Part shown: one piece after another, positions 51,087 to 60,382 of the stretch
Layout: each line of letters opens with the position of its first letter
Position numbering within the stretch: the first letter of the stretch is position 1
NCBI RefSeq assembly: GCF_008297975.1
Contig: NZ_VLNY01000001.1
Span: forward strand, 186,001-250,000
Reading direction: 5' to 3'
From: Antrihabitans cavernicola
Lineage (GTDB): Bacteria > Actinomycetota > Actinomycetes > Mycobacteriales > Mycobacteriaceae
DNA: 64,000 bases
Notes under the pieces: model-generated
The model's database searches: none
The model's input: only the letters and a program-made list of their open reading frames with translations
Told to the model about the DNA's origin: nothing
Made by a program: the position numbers and the translations under genes

Positions 51087-51991
51087 AGGTCGTTGCCGTC
51101 GTCGTCACCCACAAGCGACGCGAGCTGCTCGCCGAGTCACTGAAAGCCGTTGCGGGTCAATCGCGTCCGATCGATCACCTGGTGGTGGTTGACAACGCGA
51201 ACGAGGCCGACGTTCGGGCGCTGGTCGAGGCGCAGCCGGGCGAGCTGACCTATCTGGGTTCGGCGCACAATCTGGGCGGCGCAGGCGGTTTCGCGCTCGG
51301 GATGCTCTATGCGCTTTCGCTCGGCGCTGACTGGGTGTGGCTGGCCGACGACGACGGCCGACCTGAGGGCCCGGACGTTCTGGAAAAGTTGATCGCCTGC
51401 GCCGACAAGCACGGTCTCGCGGAAGTGTCCCCCGTCGTCTGCGACATCGCCGAACCCGATCGCCTTGCGTTCCCGTTGCGTCGCGGCGTGGTGTGGCGAC
51501 GACTGCGATCGGAGTTGGGCGACACCGGCGCTGCAACTGACAACGAGGCCGACGATCTGCTGCCCGGCATCGCGTCATTGTTCAACGGCGCCTTGATCTC
51601 TGCTGCCGCGATCGATGCGGTAGGCGTTCCGGACCTTCGGCTTTTCGTGCGCGGCGACGAGGTGGAGATCCACCGCCGACTGGTGCGCTCCGGCCTTCCG
51701 TTCGGGACCTGTCTGCAGACGGCCTATCTGCATCCGAACGGTGCCGACGAGTTCAAGCCGATCCTCGGTGGCCGCATGCACACGCAGTATCCCGACGACG
51801 CGAACAAGCGCTACTTCACCTACCGCAACCGCGGGTATCTGATGTCGCAGCCCGGCATGCGAAAGCTGTTGCCGCAAGAGTGGATTCGGTTCGGCTGGTA
51901 CTTCCTCGTCACCACGCGCGATCCGGCGGGCCTGCGAGAGTGGCTGCGGCTGCGCAAGCTCGGCAGGCAGGAAAAGTTCAGCCGACCGTAA
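51083..51991 (+). CDS. glfT1: galactofuranosyltransferase GlfT1
   Basis: 302-aa GT2 enzyme that adds the first two galactofuranose units to the rhamnose-GlcNAc lipid linker. GT-A core: VVVTHKRRELLAESL, VDNANEAD, AHNLGGAGGFALGM, metal motif LADDDG, FVRGDEVEIHRRLVR. Equivalent to Rv3782. GTG overlaps the wzt stop (GTGA). Ends overlapping by 14 bp with the convergent sigma factor gene. Confidence 0.92.
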   Translation: MKVVAVVVTHKRRELLAESLKAVAGQSRPIDHLVVVDNANEADVRALVEAQPGELTYLGSAHNLGGAGGFALGMLYALSLGADWVWLADDDGRPEGPDVLEKLIACADKHGLAEVSPVVCDIAEPDRLAFPLRRGVVWRRLRSELGDTGAATDNEADDLLPGIASLFNGALISAAAIDAVGVPDLRLFVRGDEVEIHRRLVRSGLPFGTCLQTAYLHPNGADEFKPILGGRMHTQYPDDANKRYFTYRNRGYLMSQPGMRKLLPQEWIRFGWYFLVTTRDPAGLREWLRLRKLGRQEKFSRP

Positions 51992-52631
51992 CCAGCTCAC
52001 CTTCGAGTTGGTGCCGCATCCTGTGTAGCCCTTCACGAATACGCGACTTTGCCGTGGGTACCGGAATATCGAGCGCTGCAGCGGTTTCGCGGTAGGTGAG
52101 GCGGTCGATGTAGGCGAGCACGATGGCCTCGCGCTCCAGGTCGGTCAGACAATCCAGGCACGCGACCACTCGGTGATTCGACATCTCCGCGAGCACCTCA
52201 GCGGCAACGTCGTCATCGAAACACCGACGCATCGACAACAGCGAGTTCCGCTGGTCGCGCGCTGTACGTGACTGTTCCGATCGCACTCGGTCGATGGCGC
52301 GGCGATGCGCGATGGTGATCATCCAGGCCAGCGGACTACCGCAACGCGCGTCGAAGCTGGCGGCTTTGCTCCAGACCTCGACAAACACCTCCTGCGTCAC
52401 GTCTTCGGCATAGCCGCGGTCGCACAACACCCGCATGGTCATGCCGAAGATCCGTGCCGCAGTCGCGGTGTACAGCTCGGTGAAGGCGAGGTGGTCGTGG
52501 TGGCCGACACGGTCGAGAACAGCGCAGAGACGTTGCGATTCCGTGGGTGGAACGTTCCCCGATATGCATCGCAATCCTGCTGCTCGGCTGACCACAACTG
52601 CTCTGTCCGCCCATTCTGGCACGAACTGCAT
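51978..52631 (-). CDS. ECF sigma factor (SigK-like)
   Basis: 217 aa. Region 2: AFTELYTATAARIFGMTMRVL, GYAEDVTQEVFVEVW, SPLAWMITIAHRRAIDRVRS; region 4: LTDLEREAIVLAYIDRLTYR and AAALDIPVPTAKSRIREGLH. The EDVTQEVFVEVW form is close to mycobacterial SigK. ATG 52631 with GGAAACG is a tentative start; roughly 35 residues precede region 2, longer than usual. No anti-sigma factor gene (RskA-type) is adjacent, only an aldehyde dehydrogenase on the same strand upstream. Confidence 0.86.
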   Translation of the reverse strand: MQFVPEWADRAVVVSRAAGLRCISGNVPPTESQRLCAVLDRVGHHDHLAFTELYTATAARIFGMTMRVLCDRGYAEDVTQEVFVEVWSKAASFDARCGSPLAWMITIAHRRAIDRVRSEQSRTARDQRNSLLSMRRCFDDDVAAEVLAEMSNHRVVACLDCLTDLEREAIVLAYIDRLTYRETAAALDIPVPTAKSRIREGLHRMRHQLEGELVTVG

Positions 52632-52717
52632 CGTTTCCGCATCGAATTGCGCTTCGCGCAGGTGAGCGTTTAGTTGGTCTCCACACCCACAAAGCGCGCA
52701 CCTGCGGCGAAGCGGCA

Positions 52718-54094
52718 CTACACCTTGCTGACCCGCACCAGCTTCTTGTTGACGAATTCGTCCATGCCCCACGAGCCGAGTTCGCGGCCGAAGCCTGAGC
52801 GCTTGACGCCTCCGAACGGTAAGCCGGGCAGCGTGGTGCCGTGCTCGTTGACGAACGCCATTCCGACGTCCAGCTGATCGGCAACATCGCGAGCGGACAA
52901 GAGATCGCCGCTCCACACCGAGCCGCTGAGCCCGAACGCCGACGAATTCGCCAGTGTGACAGCCTCTTCCGCGGAGGCCACCTTGTACACCACGGCGACG
53001 GGGCCGAACAGTTCTTCCTCGTACGCCCGCATCTCCGGCGTGACGTCGGTGAGCAACGTCGGCTCGACGAACGCTCCTGGCCCATCCACCGCATTGCCAC
53101 CGGTCAACACCGTGGCGCCCTTGTCGATCGCGTTGGCGACCTGCTCCATGAGCGAATCGAGTGCGGTTTGCGACGACAGCGGACCCAACTTGGTCTCCGG
53201 ATCGAGCGGATCGCCGGGCGTGGTCGCGGCAAAGGCGGCGGTGAGTTGCGGCACGAACTCGTCGTAGACGTCGGCCAGCACGATGATGCGTTTCGCGCCG
53301 TTGCACGCCTGACCCGTGTTCGAGAGCCGACCCCGAGCCGCCGCCTTGACGGTGGCGTCGAGGTTGTGGTTGTCGAGGACGATGAACGGGTCGGAGCCGC
53401 CCAGTTCGAGCACCACCTTCTTCAGGTTCTTTCCTGCGGTCGCGCCGACACTCGCGCCGGCCTTCTCACTGCCCGTCAACGAGACGCCGTGGACGCGCGG
53501 GTCGGCAATCATGTCCGCGATCTGGTCGGTGTCGGCGAAGACGTTGATGTACGCATCCTTGGGCAGCCCGGCCTGCTGGAATATCTCCTCGATCAACAGG
53601 GCCGACTGCGGACAGCTGCCCGCATGCTTGAGCAGAATCGTGTTGCCCAGCATCAGGTTCGGCGCCGCGAATCGTGCCACCTGGTAGTACGGGAAGTTCC
53701 ACGGCATCACCCCGATCAACGGCCCGACCGGACGTTTGTGCACCAACGATTCCTCGGCAGGCGGCACATCCAGAACCTCGTCGGCGAGCAGCGCCGGACC
53801 GTTTTCGGCGTACCAGGCGAAGATCGCCGTCGTGATCTGCACCTCCTGGTGCGACTGCTTGATCGGCTTGCCCATCTCCACCGAGATCGACGTCGCGAGT
53901 TCGTCGGCACGCTCCTTGTAGAGGTCTGCCGTCTTCGCGAGGATGCGCGCGCGCTCGTCAGGCTCGGTGGTTCGCCACGATTCGAACCCGGACTGTGCGC
54001 GTGCCAGCGCCGATTCGACGCCGGCCTGGTCGAGCGTGGGAAATTCCTGCCCGGCTTCGCCAGTAGCAGGATTGACAGTCTTGTACGAAGTCAT
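52718..54094 (-). CDS. NAD(P)-dependent aldehyde dehydrogenase, succinate-semialdehyde type
   Basis: 458 aa. Catalytic Glu in VLELGGSDPFIVL, nucleophilic Cys in NTGQACNGAKRIIV, cofactor segment MPWNFPYYQV and C-terminal GLPFGGVKRSGFGRELG. The last motif and length match the SSADH/GabD-like clade (YneI type) oxidising succinate semialdehyde to succinate, but substrate is not certain. Start ATG 54094 (MTSYKTVNPATGE). Separate transcription unit upstream of the sigma factor on the same strand. Confidence 0.9.
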   Translation of the reverse strand: MTSYKTVNPATGEAGQEFPTLDQAGVESALARAQSGFESWRTTEPDERARILAKTADLYKERADELATSISVEMGKPIKQSHQEVQITTAIFAWYAENGPALLADEVLDVPPAEESLVHKRPVGPLIGVMPWNFPYYQVARFAAPNLMLGNTILLKHAGSCPQSALLIEEIFQQAGLPKDAYINVFADTDQIADMIADPRVHGVSLTGSEKAGASVGATAGKNLKKVVLELGGSDPFIVLDNHNLDATVKAAARGRLSNTGQACNGAKRIIVLADVYDEFVPQLTAAFAATTPGDPLDPETKLGPLSSQTALDSLMEQVANAIDKGATVLTGGNAVDGPGAFVEPTLLTDVTPEMRAYEEELFGPVAVVYKVASAEEAVTLANSSAFGLSGSVWSGDLLSARDVADQLDVGMAFVNEHGTTLPGLPFGGVKRSGFGRELGSWGMDEFVNKKLVRVSKV

Positions 54095-54216
54095 ATCTTC
54101 AGGGTTACCCGGCACCCAGCGGTCACAAACAGCGCTGCTGTAAGAAAAATCGGTTGAACAGCCTGCGCTGCGATGCGACGCTTGGTTTCAACCCTCGTCG
54201 AAGGAGGTGGATTTCG

Positions 54217-54321
54217 ATGGATGTCACCGTGCTGGCTCTCTCGTGCCCATACTCGCCTCGACGAAGGACATCACACCGATGGTTCACCCTCTCGATCGCT
54301 ACGGCTGGAACGACTCCGTAG
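54217..54321 (+). CDS. 34-residue leader peptide overlapping rsgA
   Basis: ATG 54217 preceded at ideal spacing by AAGGAGG, the strongest ribosome site in this gap. Reads MDVTVLALSCPYSPRRR... and stops at 54319-54321, 43 bp inside rsgA in another frame. Translation of this upstream ORF could couple to or attenuate rsgA. No conservation evidence; equally it may be a mis-sited strong ribosome site. Confidence 0.4.
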   Translation: MDVTVLALSCPYSPRRRTSHRWFTLSIATAGTTP

Positions 54322-55295
54322 CAACCAGCTTTGCGTCATATCCAGACACTCCTGCACGGATCGTCCGCGTCGACAAAGGCCAATGCGACGCAGCCACTTC
54401 CGGTGGCGTCGTTCGTGCTCGGACAGCGGATCGACAACTCTGCACCGGCGACTGGGTGACCGTCGCCGATCGGGGTGACGCGCCGACAGTGATCGATCTA
54501 CTCCCGCGTACAACCGCGATTCGACGATCGTCGTCGCCGCGCTCGGAAGCCCAGATGCTTGCGGCCAACGTCGACACCGTTCTGGTCACCACCGCGTTGG
54601 ACGGCGACGTCGACCTCGCCAGAATCGAGCGGCTGCTGGCACTCGCCTGGGAAAGCGGTGCGCAACCGGTCATCGCTTTGACCAAAGCCGATGCGGCTCA
54701 GCACGTTCTCGATCGGATAGCTCGTGTTCAGACAATTGCGCCCGGCGTCTCCGTGCTGGCAGTCAGCGCGACGACGGGCGACGGCATCGACATCCTGATC
54801 GCCGTCCTGAGCGGAACCGTCGCGTTGATCGGACCGTCCGGCGCCGGTAAGTCGACGTTGGCCAACACGCTGCTCGGCAAAGAGTTGCTCGCTACCAACG
54901 CCGTTCGCAGTGTCGACGGGAAGGGGCGCCACACGACCGTGCATCGCGAACTGCTGCCGTTGCCGTTCGGCGGAGCACTGATCGACACTCCCGGGCTGCG
55001 CGGGGTCGGACTGTGGGACGCCGCGCACGGCATAGAGAAGGTGTTCGCAGACGTGGACACCTTGGCGCACCAGTGCCGATTCGACGACTGTCACCACGTT
55101 GCGGAACCCGGCTGCGCGGTCTTGGCCGCCGTCGAATCCGGCACGTTGGAGCAACGCAGGCTCGACAGTTACCGCAAGCTGCTGCGCGAGAACGACTGGG
55201 TGGCAGCCAGATCCGACGCGCGCCTGCGCAGCGAGCGCACCCGTGTGGTGAAGTCGAAATCGCGTGAACTGCGGCGGATGTACAAGAGCAGGTAG
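54279..55295 (+). CDS. rsgA: ribosome small subunit-dependent GTPase A
   Basis: 338-aa circularly permuted GTPase that assists 30S maturation. N-terminal OB fold, then G4 TKAD, G5 VSATTGDG, G1 GPSGAGKST, G3 DTPG in the permuted order, and a C-terminal zinc knuckle CRFDDCHHVAEPGC. ATG 54279 with GAAGGA about nine bases upstream; GTG 54207 is an in-frame alternative. Follows a short overlapping upstream ORF. Confidence 0.93.
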   Translation: MVHPLDRYGWNDSVATSFASYPDTPARIVRVDKGQCDAATSGGVVRARTADRQLCTGDWVTVADRGDAPTVIDLLPRTTAIRRSSSPRSEAQMLAANVDTVLVTTALDGDVDLARIERLLALAWESGAQPVIALTKADAAQHVLDRIARVQTIAPGVSVLAVSATTGDGIDILIAVLSGTVALIGPSGAGKSTLANTLLGKELLATNAVRSVDGKGRHTTVHRELLPLPFGGALIDTPGLRGVGLWDAAHGIEKVFADVDTLAHQCRFDDCHHVAEPGCAVLAAVESGTLEQRRLDSYRKLLRENDWVAARSDARLRSERTRVVKSKSRELRRMYKSR

Positions 55296-55397
55296 CGCTG
55301 CACAGAAATTACCTGTGACCGCCGGCCCCCCGTACCTCGTCGGGGTGCATAGTTGTACGCGGCAGTTAGGTTGCCCACCCACAACGAAGGAGTTGCG

Positions 55398-56249
55398 ATG
55401 GCAGACGCCAAGCCCCTGGCAGGTAAGACCCTCATCATGTCCGGCGGCAGCCGCGGTATCGGGCTGGCCATTGCGCTGCTAGCCGCCAAGGACGGTGCCA
55501 ACGTCACGCTGATCGCGAAGACGGACACGCCGAACCCGAAGCTGCCGGGCACCATTCACACGGCCGCGGCAGAGATCGAGGAGGCCGGCGGTCAGGTGCT
55601 GGCGTTCGTCGGCGATGTGCGTAGTGACGAGTCTGTTGCCGAAGCCGTCAAGCAGACCGTGGAGAAGTTCGGCGGCATCGACCTGGTGGTCAACAACGCG
55701 AGCGCGATCGACCTCTCGCCCACCGATTCGATTTCGATGAAGAAGTACGACCTGATGCAGGACATCAACGCCCGCGGCAGCTTCCTGCTGTCCAAGACCA
55801 GCATTCCCGCGTTGCGCGAGTCGGCGAAGGCGGGCCGCAACCCGCACATCCTGACGCTGTCGCCGCCGCTGAACCTCAACCCGAAGTGGGCCGGTTCGTC
55901 GCTGGGCTACACCATCGCCAAGTACGGCATGAGCCTCACCACGCTGGGTCTCGCCGAGGAGCTCAAGGGCGACGGCATCGGCGTCAACTCGCTGTGGCCG
56001 CGCACCACCATCGCTACGGCTGCCGTGAAGAACCTGCTGGGTGGCGATTCGATGGTCGCCGCATCACGGACACCCGACATCTACGCCGACGCCGCCTACG
56101 CCGTCCTCACGTCGGATCCGAAGGCGAACACCGGCAACTTCTACATCGACGACGAGGTTCTCGCCGCCAACGGCGTCACCGATCTCGACAAGTACCGGGT
56201 AGTCCCGGGCGACGGCGAGCTTCAGTTGGACCTGTTCCTCGACAAGTAA
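55398..56249 (+). CDS. short-chain dehydrogenase (HSDL2-like SDR)
   Basis: 283 aa. Classical SDR: cofactor motif SGGSRGIGLAIA (about residues 16-27), NNASAI, and the active-site segment SPPLNLNPKWAGSSLGYTIAKYGM, in which the YxxxK Tyr/Lys are present. The LxLSPPL and the WPRTTIATAAV segment match hydroxysteroid-dehydrogenase-like 2 and related bacterial enzymes. GAAGGAG precedes ATG 55398. Followed by a strong terminator hairpin. Substrate not known. Confidence 0.88.
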   Translation: MADAKPLAGKTLIMSGGSRGIGLAIALLAAKDGANVTLIAKTDTPNPKLPGTIHTAAAEIEEAGGQVLAFVGDVRSDESVAEAVKQTVEKFGGIDLVVNNASAIDLSPTDSISMKKYDLMQDINARGSFLLSKTSIPALRESAKAGRNPHILTLSPPLNLNPKWAGSSLGYTIAKYGMSLTTLGLAEELKGDGIGVNSLWPRTTIATAAVKNLLGGDSMVAASRTPDIYADAAYAVLTSDPKANTGNFYIDDEVLAANGVTDLDKYRVVPGDGELQLDLFLDK

Positions 56250-56261
56250 AGGCGCTTCGCG

Positions 56262-56309
56262 CCCTGTGAGTGAAATTCGGTGCTCTGGCACCGAATTTCA
56301 CTCACAGGG
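56262..56309. terminator. 22-bp perfect hairpin between SDR and mug (dispersed family)
   Basis: Stem including GTGAGTGAAATTCGGTGC, loop TCTG, and the exact complement. It lies between two convergent genes and overlaps the mug stop, a bidirectional terminator. Same core as the stem at 10249-10291. Confidence 0.85.
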
Positions 56310-56922
56310 GCTTGCCCACATCGATCCCTGCCGCCACTGCCACCTCGCGGTAGGCGGCTGCCAGATCGGCGAGCGAGGCGTGCGCATTCAGCCCGCTCGG
56401 GTTCGGAACCACCCACAGCTCCGCGCCACCGAAGCTCTCCGGCTGTTTTCCCACTGTCGCCTTCGGCCTGAGAAATCCGGCTCGGTACGCGGTGATCCCC
56501 AGGATCGCCACCACCTTCGGCTGCAGCGTCCGCACGCGTTGCTCCAACGCTCGCGCACCGTCGACAAGTTCGGCCGTGCTCAGCTCGTCCGCCCTCGCGG
56601 TGGCGCGGCGCACGATGTTCGTGATGCCGATGCCGCGGGCGCGGAGGTGCTCGACATCGGCAGGATCGAACCCGTCCGCCGCATCGATCACCCTGTCGAT
56701 GATTCCCGCTCGGTACAGCGCCGGATAGAACCGATTGCCACGACGACCGAAGTGACTCTGTACCGCGACCGTCAGCAAACCCGGGTTGATGCCGACGATC
56801 AGCAGTCGCACATCCGGACCGATCAGGTCAGGCAACGTCTTGCCGCGAAAGCTCTCCAGTTGGGCCCGAGTGAATCCCACCCCAGCACTGTAGGGCCCCG
56901 CACTGTAGGACGCCGCCCTCAC
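56302..56922 (-). CDS. mug: G/U mismatch-specific DNA glycosylase
   Basis: 206 aa, MUG branch of the uracil-DNA glycosylase fold. Motif 1 LLIVGINPGLL (catalytic Asn), motif 2 VVPNPSGLNAH. Removes U or thymine opposite G. GTG 56922 overlaps the upstream stop (GTGA); GTG 56880 would remove 14 low-complexity residues (YSAGPYSAG) and is an alternative. Last gene of glfT2-GT-C-mug. Confidence 0.88.
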   Translation of the reverse strand: MRAASYSAGPYSAGVGFTRAQLESFRGKTLPDLIGPDVRLLIVGINPGLLTVAVQSHFGRRGNRFYPALYRAGIIDRVIDAADGFDPADVEHLRARGIGITNIVRRATARADELSTAELVDGARALEQRVRTLQPKVVAILGITAYRAGFLRPKATVGKQPESFGGAELWVVPNPSGLNAHASLADLAAAYREVAVAAGIDVGKPL

Positions 56923-58406
56923 GAGCGGCGTAGCCGCACCACCTGCGAGACGTTGAATTGGTGCGATTCATCGACGGTGAAGCCGAGCGTTACCAGCTCG
57001 TGGTAGTCCTTCGAGTCCTCGAAGTGGTACGGCGGCAGATGCCACACCTCGTTGCTGGTGTGACGGATGGTTGCCGGTTCCGATCGCTCCACATCGCCGA
57101 CGTACCAGAGCACCGAGCAGCTGCCGAGCTTGTCCGCGACCGCCGCGATCGGTAGCTGCTCGTCCCACAGCCACCCCAACGCCACCGCCGACTTGCCCTT
57201 ACCCGGATCCTGTAAGCCCGCGAAGGCCGACGGCGCGATGTTCTCCGCTACGCGCGCCGATGTGGGCGTGAACGCCGACTTCTCCGCGAACAGAACGCAG
57301 TCGCCTGGATGCGCGTTGTCGGCCATGTAGTCGGCGACCGCGCTGTAGTCCATTCCGCTCGGCTTGGCGTAAGGCGTGCGCTGGGCCAGATACGCGCCGA
57401 CGGACGGTGCAACGACGGCGACGATCAACGCGACCGTCCCCAACCGATTGTGCCCGACTGCGGCGATGGCGCCGCCCACCAGCAATGCCACCGCGGGTGC
57501 GGTGAAGGTTACGTAGCGATCGAGGTACATCGGTTCCGCCGCAAGGGAATACGCCACCAACAGCACAATCGGCAGCACCGCCCACGGCACGGCGACGGCC
57601 AGCAGTTCCGACGTCCGATACGACCTGCTCGCGATCAGCCCGTATACGACGATCACCGCTGCCAGCACTGCGGCGCCCGCTGTCCCGACGAACCACGGAT
57701 ACACCAACACGGTGCGCAGGACCGTCGCGTTCATCGCCGGAATCCACCCGACCTGACCGGACTGTTCGTTCATTTCGAGAATCGCGGGCAAGGCCAGCAG
57801 ACCACCCACAACCGCGGCGCCTGCGAAGGGCAGCAACGCGCGTCGGCGCAGCACCAGCACGGTCAGGGCATGAGCGCACACCAGCGTCGCCAGGTCCATG
57901 AACACCACGATCGCCGCGGCGACACCCACCGCGTACAGCACCCACCAGAACCACCGGCCGCGCCGAAGTGCCACCAGCAGCACCACCGTCAACCACACCG
58001 CAACCGCCGCGGTCAGCGCATACCCGCGCGCTTCGACGGCTGCCCACGTCAAGCGCGGCAAGACTGCACAGATCAACCCCGACAACACAGCGGCTCGACG
58101 GTCGGCGACCAGCTCGGCCAGCACCACCACACCGGCTACGGCGACGCCGACGGCAATCGCACTCGGCAGCCGGGCACTGAACTCCGACGCCCCGAACAGC
58201 CGAAACCAGAAGTGCATCGACAGGTAGTAGACGCCGTGCACCGCGTCCTGATGGGCCAGCAACCGTGCCAGGTCCGGCAGCGACCGCTGCGACACGTACA
58301 CGGTGGCGGCCTCGTCGTACCAGAACGACGGCCGCCAGGAGAACGCTGCACCCAGTACCGCGGCCAATACCCCCAGCCCAGCGGCAATTCCCCCGGACGC
58401 TCTCAC
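56919..58406 (-). CDS. multi-pass membrane glycosyltransferase (GT-C/PMT-like)
   Basis: 495 aa, about ten helices. GT-C pattern: first-loop acid motif SFWYDEAATVYVSQ, typical of polyprenyl-phosphate-sugar-using transferases and dolichyl-type mannosyltransferases; extracytoplasmic C-terminal domain (about 390-495). GTG overlaps the glfT2 stop (GTGA). Co-expressed with glfT2, so it may glycosylate the cell wall or lipoglycans; donor and acceptor unknown. In M. tuberculosis glfT2 is followed by other genes, so this pairing is lineage-specific (from memory). Confidence 0.85.
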   Translation of the reverse strand: MRASGGIAAGLGVLAAVLGAAFSWRPSFWYDEAATVYVSQRSLPDLARLLAHQDAVHGVYYLSMHFWFRLFGASEFSARLPSAIAVGVAVAGVVVLAELVADRRAAVLSGLICAVLPRLTWAAVEARGYALTAAVAVWLTVVLLVALRRGRWFWWVLYAVGVAAAIVVFMDLATLVCAHALTVLVLRRRALLPFAGAAVVGGLLALPAILEMNEQSGQVGWIPAMNATVLRTVLVYPWFVGTAGAAVLAAVIVVYGLIASRSYRTSELLAVAVPWAVLPIVLLVAYSLAAEPMYLDRYVTFTAPAVALLVGGAIAAVGHNRLGTVALIVAVVAPSVGAYLAQRTPYAKPSGMDYSAVADYMADNAHPGDCVLFAEKSAFTPTSARVAENIAPSAFAGLQDPGKGKSAVALGWLWDEQLPIAAVADKLGSCSVLWYVGDVERSEPATIRHTSNEVWHLPPYHFEDSKDYHELVTLGFTVDESHQFNVSQVVRLRRS

Positions 58407-60298
58407 TCTCGCGGAACGCCGTACAACCGTTCCCAGTTCTCCCGACTGGTCAACGTGGGCAAGGCATCGCGGTAGCGCTGCTGAACACCGGGCGCCTCCT
58501 TGCGGAAACGACGCAGCAGCTTGGCCGCATCGACCAGCAGCGCACGCGCTTTCGCCTTGTCGCGCTGTCGAATTCGAACACCCGACTGCGACGCATCGGT
58601 GACGACCACATGATCGAAGTTGGAGATGTGCCACCAATGCGCGTCCTCGCGCGTGACACCGGTCAAACCGTGCTGCGTACGACCGAACCACTGATCGACC
58701 GCACGCTTGGCGAGGATCGTCTTCATCATCGACGGCTCACCGCTGGCCCGACGCGTACTCAATGCCGCGGAGCTGACCGGAGCCGTCGACGCCGGATGCT
58801 TGACGGTCTCCGGGTAGTCGGCGCGGCCCTTGCGGATGGCAGCCATCGCCTTGATCCCGCCGTCCTGCAACGTCTCCGGCCCTTCCAGGAAGTCTTCGAT
58901 GCCCTTCAACGTGGTGTAGGCCAAGCCGTACTGCATGGCAACAAGGTGTTCCGAGATGTGCCGGAAGAACATGCGCGACAACGCCTTCGCGTCCAGTTCA
59001 CTGTGCAGCGCGCCGACGATCAACGAGTTGCGGGTGCTGAAGTAGCGCGCCCAGTCGTCGAAGTCCTTCCAGTAGAAGTCCGCGTGCCACACTGCGGCAT
59101 TCGGCAGGGTGACGGTGACGAAACCGGCTTCGCGAGCGCGGATTCCGTATTCCACGTCGTCCCACTGGAAGAAGATCGGAATGGGCAGCCCGATCTTGGC
59201 GACGACTTCTGCAGGGATCAGGCAGGTCCACCACGCGTTGTACCCGGCGTCCACCCGGCGCTCCTGCTGCTTGCGCAGCATGCTGGTGTTACGCAACGCC
59301 TTTGCGACCTTCTGGCCGTGCTGCAGCGTTCCGATGTGCACTTCTTCGGCACCGACGTTGAGGTAGTCGGGGTTGAGCAGGAACAGCATCTGCGCGCCCA
59401 CCAGCGTGGGCTCCACGGTCATGTTCGCAAAAGCGTTGAGCCGCAACACAGTTTCCGGCTCGCACAGAATGTCGTCGTCCATCAAGATCACGTCGGCGTG
59501 CTCGTTGACGGCACTCACCTCGTACAGACCCCGTGTGAATCCGCCTGCACCACCGAGATTCGGCTGGCGGAGATACCGAAGCTTGTCGCCCAGCTTGGCC
59601 GACGTCTCCTTGTACAGATCGCGATCCTGCACCAGGTCCGTGCCCTGATCCACTACATACACGGCGTCGATGGTCGCGACCACCGTGGGATCGGACGCGA
59701 GCGCGGCGATGGTGAGGTTGCAGTCGTCGGCGCGATTGAAGGTGCAGATGGCGATCGCGACCGGCCGGATCTGCTCCGGCGCCGCAACCGTCCACTCGAC
59801 GTCGCTGATGCCGAGTTCGCCACCGATGGCGTCGAATTCGAGCCACAACGCGCCGCCGTCGACGTACATGTCGAGCTGGGCATCGATGGTGAACGTGCCC
59901 GACTTGTCGGCGTGCACGCTGTCGACGATCCGACGATGACCTGCGATGTCGGATGCCAACATCCGCATGCGCGCCTTCTTGCCCACCTTCAGATGCACCG
60001 ACACCCGCACCTCGGTCGCCGTGGTCCACCGCTGCCAGTAGCTGGCCGCGAACCGACCGAAGTAGGTGTTGGTGTGAGCGTGCGCGCCTTTCTCCAACTG
60101 CATCGTCAGCCGCTCGCGGTGCGCGTTGCCTTTGACGACGGCATACAGATCGTCGTTGATGCGCCGCGCGGGGCCGATGAACAGACCGCGGGCCACCACC
60201 AACCGGTCCGGCGCCCGATGCTCCGCCAGCAGGGTGCTCGGAGCCGCCTGCTCCGCGGCGGTCGCGGCGTTGGATGCCGGCTGATCCATGAGGTTCAT
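58403..60298 (-). CDS. glfT2: galactofuranosyltransferase GlfT2 (galactan polymerase)
   Basis: 631 aa, near the mycobacterial 637. Polymerises the alternating beta-1,5/1,6 galactofuran chain. N-terminal beta-sandwich, then GT-A: IAICTFNRADDCNLTIAALA, metal triad LMDDDILCEPE, NLGGAGGFTRGLYE, IPIFFQWDDVEYGIRAREAG, HADFYWKDFDDWARYFSTRN, and a helical C-terminus (WERLYGVPRE). ATG 60298 with AAGGAT upstream; ATG 60289 is an alternative. Heads a three-gene, GTGA-coupled operon. glfT1 sits 7 kb away on the plus strand. Confidence 0.94.
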   Translation of the reverse strand: MNLMDQPASNAATAAEQAAPSTLLAEHRAPDRLVVARGLFIGPARRINDDLYAVVKGNAHRERLTMQLEKGAHAHTNTYFGRFAASYWQRWTTATEVRVSVHLKVGKKARMRMLASDIAGHRRIVDSVHADKSGTFTIDAQLDMYVDGGALWLEFDAIGGELGISDVEWTVAAPEQIRPVAIAICTFNRADDCNLTIAALASDPTVVATIDAVYVVDQGTDLVQDRDLYKETSAKLGDKLRYLRQPNLGGAGGFTRGLYEVSAVNEHADVILMDDDILCEPETVLRLNAFANMTVEPTLVGAQMLFLLNPDYLNVGAEEVHIGTLQHGQKVAKALRNTSMLRKQQERRVDAGYNAWWTCLIPAEVVAKIGLPIPIFFQWDDVEYGIRAREAGFVTVTLPNAAVWHADFYWKDFDDWARYFSTRNSLIVGALHSELDAKALSRMFFRHISEHLVAMQYGLAYTTLKGIEDFLEGPETLQDGGIKAMAAIRKGRADYPETVKHPASTAPVSSAALSTRRASGEPSMMKTILAKRAVDQWFGRTQHGLTGVTREDAHWWHISNFDHVVVTDASQSGVRIRQRDKAKARALLVDAAKLLRRFRKEAPGVQQRYRDALPTLTSRENWERLYGVPRE

Positions 60299-60382
60299 AT
60301 CCTTCGCTCGAAGGCGACCCGAGGGCGCAGGTCGCGGCTTCGGCGAGGATATCAACCGGTCACAAATTTGCCGGTGCAGTAA

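Noticed and set aside
58265-60382. A 705-codon plus-strand open frame opposite glfT2
   Set aside because: Antisense shadow with His/Gln/Arg-rich content and no motif, whereas the minus strand encodes a clear GlfT2.
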